A stretch of DNA of 7,432 bases from Cyanobacteriota bacterium (GTDB lineage Bacteria > Cyanobacteriota > Cyanobacteriia > Phormidesmidales > Phormidesmidaceae). The notes beneath the pieces are model-generated. The model was not told where the DNA came from, ran no database searches, and was given only the letters and a program-made list of their open reading frames with translations. The stretch spans positions 1 through 7,432 of the forward strand of contig JAIXUR010000333.1 in the NCBI GenBank assembly GCA_027483425.1, in the 5' to 3' direction. Positions 1 through 5,896 of this stretch are shown one piece after another. Position numbers and translations under genes: made by a program. Positions within the stretch are counted from its first letter, which is position 1. Each line of letters begins with the position of its first letter.

Positions 1-25
1 ATTTCTGGGAAAGAAGATACTCCCA

Positions 26-49
26 GTAGGGGCGCAGAGCCCTACGCCC
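26..49. repeat. Imperfect palindromic intergenic repeat
   Basis: GTAGGG (26-31) pairs with CCCTAC (40-45) around an 8-nt loop, and a second GCCCTA follows directly. A separate short inverted repeat, CTGGGA (5-10) with TCCCAG (21-26), lies next to it, and AAGAAT-CAAA-ATTCTT (55-70) forms another small hairpin. Sequences of the type GTAGGGGCGCA...CCCTAC are, from general knowledge, common as dispersed non-coding palindromes in cyanobacterial genomes. Assignment to such a family is inference. There is no T tract, so it is not called a terminator. Confidence 0.4.
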
Positions 50-75
50 TAGCCAAGAATCAAAATTCTTCGGTA

Positions 76-162
76 TTAATGAATCCGGGACTCCATGCCG
101 CGAATGCAGGCTTGCCCGGCCATGATTTTGGGGTCAAAGATAATGCAGTCAAAGCCTAACAT
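76..162 (-). pseudogene. 5' remnant of a DUF433-family (antitoxin-like) gene
   Basis: The minus strand from ATG 162 to TAA at 76-78 encodes only 28 residues. They contain the diagnostic N-terminal block of DUF433 proteins, seen here as IIFDPKIMAGQACIRGM, residues 7-23. Intact DUF433 proteins are about 75-100 residues and continue after this block with a helix-turn-helix-like helical domain. Here the match stops right after the IRGM segment and a stop codon follows five residues later. I found no continuation in the other minus-strand frames down to position 1, where palindromic repeat sequence takes over. The frame is also open upstream to an ATG at 210, giving 44 residues, but homology starts near 162. 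DUF433 genes are commonly paired with a DUF5615 (PIN-like) toxin gene; none is visible here. Most likely a decayed or truncated gene. An alternative is a very short expressed peptide, which I consider unlikely. Confidence 0.6.
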
Positions 163-263
163 GGTTTTGCTCCCGTCTATACCTATACAACGGCTGTTGG
201 TGTCAACCATCGCTTGATTCCCTACTATTGGTTTATGGCAGCTCGGCTCTGGGAGTAGTCCCT

Positions 264-872
264 ATGACTCAAACTTCATCGTCGCTGATACTTGGCATTG
301 ACGAATTTCTTACCCGCTATGGCGATAACCCCCGCTATGAACTGGCCGATGGAGAACTAACAGACAGGTCACCCACCGGCTTCCACGAAAATACTGCCGG
401 AAAATTTGCCAGCCAGCTCAGCATTGAAATCGATCGCCAGGGCCATCCGTGGGTTATCCCCCGTACCTGTCTGCTGCGCCCCTTTGCTGACATTGCCACA
501 GCCCGTCGCCCCGATGTTGTCGTGCTTGACGAACCGGCTCTGGTACATGAACCTTTGTGGGAACGAGAACTCGTGATTACCCTCGGTACTTCGGTAAAGC
601 TGGTTGTGGAGGTGGTGAGTACCAATTGGGAAACTGATTATGCCCGGAAGGTAGAGGAGTATGCCCTGTTTGGCATTCCAGAATATTGGATTGTGGACTA
701 CCGGGGTTTGGGCGGGCGGGTGTTTATAGGCAGCCCTAAGCAGCCTACGTTTACGGTGTGTCGATTAGTTGGTGAAGACTATCAACAAGGGCAGTATCGG
801 CTGGGCGAAGTGATTGATTCGCCATTATTGCCGCAGCTAGCTCTACGACTGGATGATGTTATGCCGCGCTAG
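264..872 (+). CDS. Uma2 family PD-(D/E)XK nuclease-like protein
   Basis: This 202-residue protein has the Uma2 family layout throughout. The N-terminal part has a short helix and YELADGEL (residues 25-32). The nuclease-fold core follows with RPDVVV (D84), LVVEVVS (E116) and the helix ARKVEEYALFGIPEYWIVDY (K129). D84, E116 and K129 are the expected acidic and lysine residues of a PD-(D/E)XK site. Length fits the family (about 180-210). The ATG at 264 is chosen over an in-frame TTG at 228 because GGGAG at 251-255 sits 8 nt upstream of it and the family usually starts about here; the extra 12 residues look unrelated. Uma2 proteins are greatly expanded in cyanobacteria. Annotated as putative restriction endonuclease-like, their biological role is largely unknown, and no methyltransferase or specificity partner is present here. 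The gene converges with the sigma factor gene; its upstream neighbour is a broken DUF433 gene. Confidence 0.92.
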   Translation: MTQTSSSLILGIDEFLTRYGDNPRYELADGELTDRSPTGFHENTAGKFASQLSIEIDRQGHPWVIPRTCLLRPFADIATARRPDVVVLDEPALVHEPLWERELVITLGTSVKLVVEVVSTNWETDYARKVEEYALFGIPEYWIVDYRGLGGRVFIGSPKQPTFTVCRLVGEDYQQGQYRLGEVIDSPLLPQLALRLDDVMPR

Positions 873-953
873 CCTGATCAGTAATCGTAGGATGAGCGTT
901 GTGAGTCGATTGCCCAGCTCATTGATATCCAAGGATCTCGGTGAAGTACCGTA

Positions 954-972
954 GGGTGGGCAGTGCCCACCC
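954..972. repeat. Strong hairpin between convergent genes, possible bidirectional terminator
   Basis: GGGTGGGC (954-961) and GCCCACCC (965-972) form a perfect 8-bp GC-rich stem with a 3-nt loop. It sits in the 125-nt gap between the convergent Uma2 and sigma genes, 82 nt past the first and 26 nt past the second. No T tract follows on either strand, so intrinsic termination is uncertain. The motif GTAGGGTGGGCA-n-TGCCCACC also resembles a dispersed palindrome often seen between genes in cyanobacteria; that assignment is from general knowledge. Both readings may hold. Confidence 0.5.
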
Positions 973-997
973 AGCTATCACCAACCCATCGGGAACA

Positions 998-1954
998 CTA
1001 GCTAGCCAGGTATTCACGGATGTCAGACTGGCGCTTGCGCAGCTTGGTCAGAGCCTCGCGTTCAATCTGGCGCACCCGCTCGCGGCTGATTGCCAATAGA
1101 TCACCAATCTTCGCCAAGGTCATCGTCTTGCCATCAGACAACCCAAAGCGGAGGGAAAGCACCTCTCGCTGCTGGGGGGTCAGGTCACCCATCAACCGCT
1201 CCAGGTCTTGGCGCAACGACACCTGGGTGGCAAAGTCTTCGGGCGACGGGCCATTGTCCTCCAGCAGCTCACCCAACTCAGTGTCTTGGTTGTCGCCCAC
1301 CTTGAGGTCTAGGGAGAGGGGCTGGCGAGATTTTTCCAGGTAGTCACGCACCTGTTTAGGGGTCAGGTCGCACTCTACAGCCAGTTCGGCGACGGTGGCC
1401 GCTCGACCATGGTGCTGAGAGAGGGTGCGCTGGGCTTTCTTAAGCTTGTTGAGCTTTTCGGTAATGTGGATGGGCAGCCGGATGGTGCGGCTTTTCTCGG
1501 CAATGGCGCGGGTAATGGCTTGGCGAATCCACCAGTAGGCGTAGGTCGAGAAACGATAGCCCTTGGTGGGGTCAAACTTTTCGACCCCGCGCTGCATGCC
1601 AATGGTGCCTTCCTGGATCAGGTCGAGCAAATCAACGTTGCGCTTGATGTACTTCTTGGCAACCGATACCACTAGTCGCAGGTTGGCTTCTACCATCTTG
1701 CGTTTGGCTAGGTTGCCCTGGCGCACGACCAGCGCTAGGTTATCGACGGGCAAATCTACAGCTTCGGCCCACTGCTCCAAACTAAGCTCGTAGCCAGCGG
1801 TCTCTTCTAAGGCCCGTTTCTGGGCTTCCAAAGCCGACAGTCGCTGCACCTGTTTACCCAACACAATCTCTTCCTCGTGGGTAAGCAAAGGAACTTTGCC
1901 AATCTCTTTCAGGTAGGTGCGAACTAAATCAGTCGAATTTTGCACAGTTCTCAT
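998..1954 (-). CDS. Group 2 RNA polymerase sigma-70 factor (RpoD/SigA-like)
   Basis: This 318-residue protein directs RNA polymerase to promoters and is a non-primary, RpoD-related sigma. Region 1.2 (about 8-40, DLVRTYLKEIGKVPLLT) is followed by region 2 (about 88-155). Region 2 carries the core-binding helix ANLRLVVSVAKKY and the -10 recognition helix FSTYAYWWIRQAITRAI at 135-151. Region 3 (about 160-235) contains RLPIHITEKLNK and the DTELGELLED finger. Region 4 (about 248-312) contains a helix-turn-helix, LAKIGDLLAISRERVRQIERE, at 280-300. There is no long acidic region 1.1, so it is group 2 and not the essential SigA, which is longer. The ATG at 1954 is preferred over an in-frame TTG at 1990 because the TTG adds an unlike, Cys/Pro-rich dozen residues; neither has a clear Shine-Dalgarno. 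It lies 150 nt downstream of a small membrane ORF on the same strand, with an HLR1-like site ahead of both. In cyanobacteria, rpoD3/sigD-type genes are known high-light, RpaB-linked genes, so a SigD- or SigB-like identity is plausible but not proven from this sequence. Confidence 0.95.
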   Translation of the reverse strand: MRTVQNSTDLVRTYLKEIGKVPLLTHEEEIVLGKQVQRLSALEAQKRALEETAGYELSLEQWAEAVDLPVDNLALVVRQGNLAKRKMVEANLRLVVSVAKKYIKRNVDLLDLIQEGTIGMQRGVEKFDPTKGYRFSTYAYWWIRQAITRAIAEKSRTIRLPIHITEKLNKLKKAQRTLSQHHGRAATVAELAVECDLTPKQVRDYLEKSRQPLSLDLKVGDNQDTELGELLEDNGPSPEDFATQVSLRQDLERLMGDLTPQQREVLSLRFGLSDGKTMTLAKIGDLLAISRERVRQIEREALTKLRKRQSDIREYLAS

Positions 1955-2001
1955 GGGGCGGCACGGCGGGAAACAGCGACGGAGGAACAACTAACAGATG
2001 A

Positions 2002-2023
2002 GCCTACCCAGTCACGGGTAGAC
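2002..2023 (-). promoter_or_regulatory. Hairpin in the leader of the sigma factor gene
   Basis: CTACCC and GGGTAG arms (2004-2009 and 2016-2021) form a perfect 6-bp stem around a 6-nt loop. Read on the minus strand, the stem extends by a G-U and a G-C pair to 8 bp; the plus-strand RNA would have a mismatch there, so the structure favours the sigma-gene strand. It lies 48 nt upstream of the sigma ATG and 82 nt after the small ORF. No T tract follows, so it could be an mRNA-stabilising or processing structure rather than a terminator. Confidence 0.35.
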
Positions 2024-2104
2024 CTAGGCTAGGCACAGTCAGGGTAGGGGCGAGGTGGTGAACTAGCGCCTAGACCCAAAACTCGACAGCCCAACAGGAC
2101 TCAA

Positions 2105-2236
2105 CTAACGACGAGAACGCACCGGTACGGGTATAGGCTCAGCCTCTAGGGCGGCCTCCTCAGCCCGGCGCTTGAGAATCAAGCCAGCTACTACCAGGGC
2201 TGTACCGGCTTCCAGAAGAATGTCGATAGTGTTCAT
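2105..2236 (-). CDS. Hypothetical 43-residue single-span membrane protein
   Basis: An ATG at 2236 opens a 43-residue frame ending in TAG at 2105-2107. The protein has one hydrophobic segment (about residues 4-21, containing LLEAGTALVVAGLIL), then a basic junction KRR, an Ala/Glu helix (25-33), a Pro-rich stretch (PIPVPV) and a basic end RSRR. The KRR after the span suggests the C-terminus is on the cytoplasmic side. I do not recognise a named family; it does not match the small photosystem or cytochrome b6f subunits I know (PsbX, PsbY, PetM, PetN). There is no clear Shine-Dalgarno, which is common for cyanobacterial genes. Support for it being real: a well-formed membrane protein pattern, nothing else using this DNA, an AT-rich promoter-like region with an HLR1-type element 23-40 nt ahead of the start, and a sigma gene downstream on the same strand. 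Confidence 0.6.
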   Translation of the reverse strand: MNTIDILLEAGTALVVAGLILKRRAEEAALEAEPIPVPVRSRR

Positions 2237-2490
2237 AGGTAAACGCTTGTTAATCTTTTATGTAAACAACTGTAACATTTGTGAGAAGGGAGGGGAATGG
2301 CTATTAATACTCAGTTGGCGAGTCTTTAAAAATGCTGTATCCCATTAGATTAGAGCCCTGAGCGGTTGCTTATTGCATTCCAGAAGACATATTTTTGGAC
2401 TGCTGGGGAAAGAAATTCTTAAAATATAAAAAGAATGTTAACAAAACTGACATCGTTGCTGACCTAGGGTAATGGATCATGGTGGCTACT
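2237..2490. other. AT-rich intergenic region, likely promoter of the small ORF/sigma unit
   Basis: Together with the tandem repeat that follows, this makes a gene-free stretch of about 325 nt. It is clearly more AT-rich than the flanking genes. It holds the HLR1-like element (2259-2276) and a 6-bp AT-rich inverted repeat, ATTCTT at 2415-2420 with AAGAAT at 2431-2436, followed by the palindrome GTTAAC. I see no tRNA and no convincing ORF. A plus-strand ATG at 2472 opens a Gly-Pro frame, but that is only a translation of the tandem repeat and of sbcC antisense. Confidence 0.5.
2259..2276 (-). promoter_or_regulatory. HLR1-like element (RpaB-binding direct repeat)
   Basis: On the minus strand the sequence is GTTACAGT-TG-TTTACATA. 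The HLR1 consensus, bound by the cyanobacterial response regulator RpaB, is two direct 8-mers (G/T)TTACA(T/A)(T/A) separated by 2 nt. The second repeat matches fully; the first differs only at position 7 (G), so 15 of 16 defined positions fit with correct spacing. It lies 22 nt upstream of the small ORF start, so it would overlap or sit very near the core promoter. That arrangement is typical of high-light-inducible genes that RpaB represses in low light. Binding and light response are inference. Confidence 0.55.
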
Positions 2491-2562
2491 CTGGCCCCGG
2501 TTCTGGCCCCGGTTCTGGCCCCGGTTTTGGCCCCGGTTTTGGCCCCGGTTTTGGCCCCGGTT
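2491..2562. repeat. Six-copy 12-bp tandem repeat at the sbcC stop codon
   Basis: Six head-to-tail 12-mers are present: three copies of CTGGCCCCGGTT (2491-2526) then three of TTGGCCCCGGTT (2527-2562). They differ only at the first base. The array ends at 2562, which is also the last base of the sbcC stop codon (TAA on the minus strand, 2562-2564). The unit contains the palindromes GGCC and CCGG but no long hairpin and no T tract. The unit length is a multiple of three, so it keeps reading frames open on both strands, which explains the long spurious Gly-Pro and Pro-Lys frames here. It is a minisatellite likely to vary in copy number. Confidence 0.9.
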
Positions 2563-5500
2563 TAGGACGACAGCGCCAGTTGAGACCCCTGGGCTGTTTT
2601 GACCACATCAATGCGGGTGGGGAAGGCGGCGCGGAAGTGAGGAATATGGGTAACGGTGAGAATGCAGGCAAAGTCAGCGGCGATCGCATTAATGGCCGCT
2701 ACCAGGCGATCGCACCCCTGCTGATCTTGGGTGCCGAACCCCTCGTCGATAATCAAAAGCTGCAATGCCCGGCCCGATCGCTGGGCCAGCAGCCGAGCCA
2801 GGGCTAGGCGCAGGGCAAAGTTAACGCGAAACGCCTCGCCACCGGAGTAGGTCTCGTAGGGGCGAGTGCCCCGAGGGTCAGCAATGAGAATGTCGAGGGT
2901 GTCGATCAACCGCTGGCCCCGCTTGCTGGCCCGCTGGGTGACAAACTGCACATGGAGCTGGTGCGCACTCAGCCGCCCCAATAGCTGGTTGGTTTCGGCC
3001 TCGAGCTGGGGCAGCAGATTTTCGATCATGAGGGCCTGAATACCGTTGTGGCCAAAGGCCAGGGCCAGTTCTTGGTAGACCCGCTGGCGCTGGCGCACTG
3101 CCGCCAGATCCTGCTGTTTCTGGGCTAATTCCTGCTGGAGACTGTCGAGGTGCTGGCGCGCCTGGCCCAGGGCACCCAGCTGAGTGACTAGGGCCTCTCG
3201 CTGCTGCTGCCGGGCCTCGAGGTCGGCCTCGAGGGTGGCCAGGGCCTCGGGGTCATAGGCCAGGGTGACCAGGGCCTCGTCGAGGGTCAGCAGACCGTCG
3301 CTCAGGCGATCGAGCTCGGCCTGCTGCTGCTGGCGCTGGGTCTGGAGCACCGCTAGCTGGGTGAGTCGTTGAGGCTGCTGCTGCCGGGCCTGCTCCAGCT
3401 CGTAATGCCGCTGTCGCCAACCCTGGGCCTCGGCTAGGGCCTGGCGGACGGTTTGGTGGCGATCGATTCGGTAGTCCAGCTGGGCGATCGCCGCCTGCAC
3501 CGAGGCTAGGGCCTGCCCCTGGGCACTGTGGTGAAACTCGGCCAGCTCTGCCTCGAGCTGGGCCACCTGGGCCGCTAGGGGCTGGTGCTGGCTCAGCAGC
3601 TTCTGCCGCCGCCGCTGGGCCTGGCCCAGGTCGTGGTGCTTGAGGTCGGCCCACCGCAGCCGATCGACCTGGCCCCGCACCAGGGCATGATCGCGATCGT
3701 CGTAGGCGAGCTGGGCTAGGGTCTGGTCGATGTGGCTGAGCTCGGCCCGCAGGTCAGGGGCGTAGTCGTCTGCGGCCAGGTCCTGCTCTAGGCGCTGCTG
3801 CTCGGTCTCCAGCCCCTGCAGGCGATCTTGAACTGTCTCCTGGGAGGCCATTTGGGCGGCCAAGTGGCCCTGCTTTTGCAACACCGGGGCGTAGGTTTCT
3901 AGCTCAGCCTCCACGGCCCGGTACTCCTGACGCAGCACCTGAATCTCTCGCTCTGAGACGGCCAACTGCTCGCGGATCACCCAAATTTCTGCCTGTAGGT
4001 CCTGCTGCTCCTGGCGGTGGCGGTTTTCGACCAGGGTGCGATGGGGGCTGTCTAGGGGGCGATCGCACAGGGGACAGGCGGCGGCGGGATGGATCAAAAA
4101 TCCCAGTTTCTGGCCAATCTGAGCGATCTGGGTTTCGCAGGTGCGCTGCTTCGCCTGGAGGACAGCCATAAAGCTGCGTCGCTCCAACCCCTTTTCTCGG
4201 ACCTGTTCTTGGTACGCCCGCCGCCGCTCCAAATAGCCCAGGGTTTCTGCCACCTCCTGGGCCGTGGCCACCAGTTTGGGTTGCTCTCCCCGCTGGAGCT
4301 GGAGTTGCCGGGCGGTGGCCGTCAGGGCTTCGAGGCGGGTTTGCAGGCGGGTTTGCACCTGCTGGCGCTGGGTCAGCAGGTGTTGCCGCCGCTGTAGCAA
4401 CGGCGATACCTGGAGTTGGAGGGCATCGAGATGCTTGAGTCGGGCTTTGGCCGCCAAATACTCCTGACGGGTGGCCTGCACGGTTTCCCCCTGTTTGAGC
4501 TGCTGGTCGAGATCGGCAATCTGGGCTTGCAGCGCCGCCTGCTGCATCTGGGCCTGGCCCAAGCGAGCGCGGACGGTTTCGGCTTGGGTATGCCCGGCAC
4601 TCTCTAGGGCCTGGCGCTGGTCTTGCAGGGTTTGGTACTGCTGAAAGTGCTGGTTCAGCCGGGCGTCTTCCGCCTCCAGGCTAGCCAGGGTGGCGAGCCC
4701 CGCTTCAATTTCGTCGGCCTGGGACAGAATTAGCTCGGCCTGGCGCAGCTCGGCGGTGAGGGTATCCAGGGCTGTCTCAGTCTGCCGCAGCAGGATCTGC
4801 TGGTGGCACTGCTGCTGTCGCTGAAGCTGTTGCTGCTGGAGCTGGCTGTGGTAGGTCTGTGCCAGGGTTTTGAGCTGCTGCTGCCGCTGGCGATCGCTCT
4901 CCTGCTGCTGATCGAGACCGTGCAACTCCTGCTGCAGCTGGGCTTGACGCCGTAGGGTGGGCTCGTAGTCGGCCAGAGCCGCGACCAGTTCGTCGAGCTG
5001 AGTCTGGCGTAGGGCAACCTCGGCCTTGGCCTGGCGAGCCTGGTCTTTGGCTCGTTCGGCCAGTTGGTCGTAGTGGTTGAGCTTGAGTAGGTCGGCCAGC
5101 ACCTGCTTGCGATCGCCCGGCCGCTTCAACATAAAGTCATCGGCTCCGCCCTGGCGCAGGTAGGCCGAATTAATAAAGGTCTCGTAGTCGAGCCTGAGGT
5201 GGCGGCAGATCAGGATCTGGGTAGCGCGCACTCCCCGCTGGGTCAGGACCCGCCAGCCCGCATCGGTGTGCACCTGAAACTCTAGACTGCTGCCCTGGGT
5301 GCGGTGACGGCTGCGCATCACCCGATAGGTGTGGTCGTCCTGCTGAAACTGAAAGCTCACCCGGGCCTCCATGGCCCCCTGGTAAATCACATCATCGTCG
5401 TCGGCGACCCGGCTCTGGCCCCAGAGCGCCCAGGCGATCGCCTCCAGCAAGGACGACTTACCGGCCCCGTTGGGCCCAGCCACGCAGACAACATGCAGCC

Positions 5501-5567
5501 CGCTAAAGTCGAGGCTGGAGTCGCGATAGCTGAGAAAATTTGTAAGGGTAATGTGCTTGGGAATCAT
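2562..5567 (-). CDS. sbcC: SbcC/Rad50-type exonuclease ATPase subunit
   Basis: This 1001-residue SMC-like ATPase is the expected partner of the SbcD nuclease; the complex opens DNA hairpins and processes double-strand ends. The N-terminal ATPase lobe starts MIPKHITLTNFLSYR and has Walker A GPNGAGKS at 31-38 and a Q-loop glutamine at Q139 (YLRQGG). A very long Gln/Leu/Arg-rich coiled coil (about 180-830) is broken in the middle by the zinc hook CPLC (C498, C501). The C-terminal lobe has the signature YSGGE (907-911), Walker B LLIIDE (937-942), D-loop GFGTQD (943-948) and a switch histidine in TVTH (H974). All key motifs are intact and length is normal (E. coli 1048). The ATG at 5567 is chosen over an upstream start at 5702 because the family begins with this MIPxxLxLxNFLSY pattern; the 45 extra residues are unlike it. 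No sbcD is in the window. Two LexA-box-like sequences lie 32-62 nt upstream, and a tandem repeat touches the stop codon. Confidence 0.96.
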   Translation of the reverse strand: MIPKHITLTNFLSYRDSSLDFSGLHVVCVAGPNGAGKSSLLEAIAWALWGQSRVADDDDVIYQGAMEARVSFQFQQDDHTYRVMRSRHRTQGSSLEFQVHTDAGWRVLTQRGVRATQILICRHLRLDYETFINSAYLRQGGADDFMLKRPGDRKQVLADLLKLNHYDQLAERAKDQARQAKAEVALRQTQLDELVAALADYEPTLRRQAQLQQELHGLDQQQESDRQRQQQLKTLAQTYHSQLQQQQLQRQQQCHQQILLRQTETALDTLTAELRQAELILSQADEIEAGLATLASLEAEDARLNQHFQQYQTLQDQRQALESAGHTQAETVRARLGQAQMQQAALQAQIADLDQQLKQGETVQATRQEYLAAKARLKHLDALQLQVSPLLQRRQHLLTQRQQVQTRLQTRLEALTATARQLQLQRGEQPKLVATAQEVAETLGYLERRRAYQEQVREKGLERRSFMAVLQAKQRTCETQIAQIGQKLGFLIHPAAACPLCDRPLDSPHRTLVENRHRQEQQDLQAEIWVIREQLAVSEREIQVLRQEYRAVEAELETYAPVLQKQGHLAAQMASQETVQDRLQGLETEQQRLEQDLAADDYAPDLRAELSHIDQTLAQLAYDDRDHALVRGQVDRLRWADLKHHDLGQAQRRRQKLLSQHQPLAAQVAQLEAELAEFHHSAQGQALASVQAAIAQLDYRIDRHQTVRQALAEAQGWRQRHYELEQARQQQPQRLTQLAVLQTQRQQQQAELDRLSDGLLTLDEALVTLAYDPEALATLEADLEARQQQREALVTQLGALGQARQHLDSLQQELAQKQQDLAAVRQRQRVYQELALAFGHNGIQALMIENLLPQLEAETNQLLGRLSAHQLHVQFVTQRASKRGQRLIDTLDILIADPRGTRPYETYSGGEAFRVNFALRLALARLLAQRSGRALQLLIIDEGFGTQDQQGCDRLVAAINAIAADFACILTVTHIPHFRAAFPTRIDVVKTAQGSQLALSS

Positions 5568-5582
5568 GGGTACATCAGCACC

Positions 5583-5588
5583 ATTATC
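5583..5588 (-). promoter_or_regulatory. Candidate -10 element for sbcC
   Basis: GATAAT on the minus strand, one base from TATAAT, lies 15 nt upstream of the sbcC ATG. No good -35 hexamer is seen at 16-18 nt, where the LexA-like boxes lie instead. The implied leader is very short. Weak evidence by itself. Confidence 0.3.
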
Positions 5589-5598
5589 CCAAGCGTAC

Positions 5599-5629
5599 AG
5601 TACAAGCGAACTTAAAGTACACCTGAACT
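5599..5629. promoter_or_regulatory. Two tandem LexA-box-like sequences upstream of sbcC
   Basis: AGTACAAGCGAACT (5599-5612) and AGTACACCTGAACT (5616-5629) are tandem copies with a 17-bp period. Each has the form AGTAC-N4-GAACT, an inverted repeat with one mismatch between the arms. The cyanobacterial LexA consensus is close to RGTACNNNDGTWCB. On the minus strand the second box, AGTTCAGGTGTACT, fits at all but one defined position, and the first is similar. The centres lie about 38 and 55 nt upstream of the sbcC start and overlap where the promoter should be, as expected for a repressor site. LexA control of sbcC in this organism is inference. Confidence 0.45.
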
Positions 5630-5761
5630 GAATTTTCCCCCAGACGCAAGCCTTTACCTTGGCTTTTTTACATACGCCCCAAACTGTCAGGCTTTCAATC
5701 AAGCCCCCAAACAGCCAACCTGAAAATCAGATTTCGCTGCAGACAATAACAGCCCAAAATA

Positions 5762-5851
5762 CGGAAGCGGTGGGATTTGAACCCACGAGGGAAGGTTTAC
5801 TCCCCTACCTCCTTAGCAGGGAGGCGCTTTCGACCACTCAGCCACGCTTCC
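5762..5851 (-). tRNA. tRNA-Ser (anticodon GCU)
   Basis: The 90-nt minus-strand sequence folds as a class II tRNA. The acceptor stem is GGAAGCG (5851-5845) with CGCTTCC (5769-5763), followed by discriminator G at 5762. The D arm is GCT...AGC; the anticodon stem CCTCC/GGAGG holds loop CTGCTAA with anticodon GCU at 5815-5817. A long variable arm is present, as serine tRNAs require, and the T arm is GTGGG-TTCAAAT-CCCAC. It reads AGC and AGU codons. The 3' CCA is not encoded and must be added by nucleotidyltransferase, which is common in cyanobacteria. It lies 194 nt upstream of sbcC on the same strand. Confidence 0.97.
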
Positions 5852-5869
5852 AAGTAGTGGTTCTTCGCT

Positions 5870-5896
5870 AGTTTAGCAGACCATTGGCTGAGACAA
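5870..5896 (-). promoter_or_regulatory. Candidate promoter of tRNA-Ser
   Basis: On the minus strand an extended -10, TGC-TAAACT (hexamer at 5870-5875), is preceded by TTGTCT (5891-5896) at a 15-nt spacing. The -10 lies 18 nt before the tRNA 5' end, giving a leader of roughly a dozen nucleotides for RNase P to remove. The spacing is short of the usual 17, so the -35 assignment is weak; the extended -10 is the better part. Confidence 0.35.

Noticed and set aside
1409..1675. Plus-strand ORF antisense to the sigma factor
   Set aside because: Fully covered by the conserved sigma region 2/3 coding sequence on the other strand.
2486..2689. Minus-strand Pro-Lys/Pro-Glu repeat ORF of 67 residues
   Set aside because: Out-of-frame reading of the sbcC 3' end running into the same tandem repeat, which has no stops in any frame because its unit is a multiple of three.
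2472..2807. Plus-strand Gly-Pro-rich ORF of 111 residues
   Set aside because: Its first part is only the translation of the 12-bp tandem repeat and the rest is antisense to the conserved C-terminal ATPase lobe of sbcC; no proper ribosome-binding site.
3253..3654. Minus-strand Ala/Pro/Gly-rich ORF of 133 residues inside sbcC
   Set aside because: Alternative frame of a GC-rich coiled-coil region; low-complexity composition with no recognisable domain.
3000..5100. Dense CTG/CAG-like repeats (ctgctgctg, ctggcgc) suggesting a CRISPR or repeat array
   Set aside because: These are codon-level repeats for Gln, Leu, Ala and Arg in the SbcC coiled coil, without regular repeat-spacer spacing.
5659..5871. 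Plus-strand ORF of 70 residues containing FEPTREGLLPYLLSREALSTTQP
   Set aside because: This is the antisense translation of the tRNA-Ser gene, a well-known spurious ORF type.
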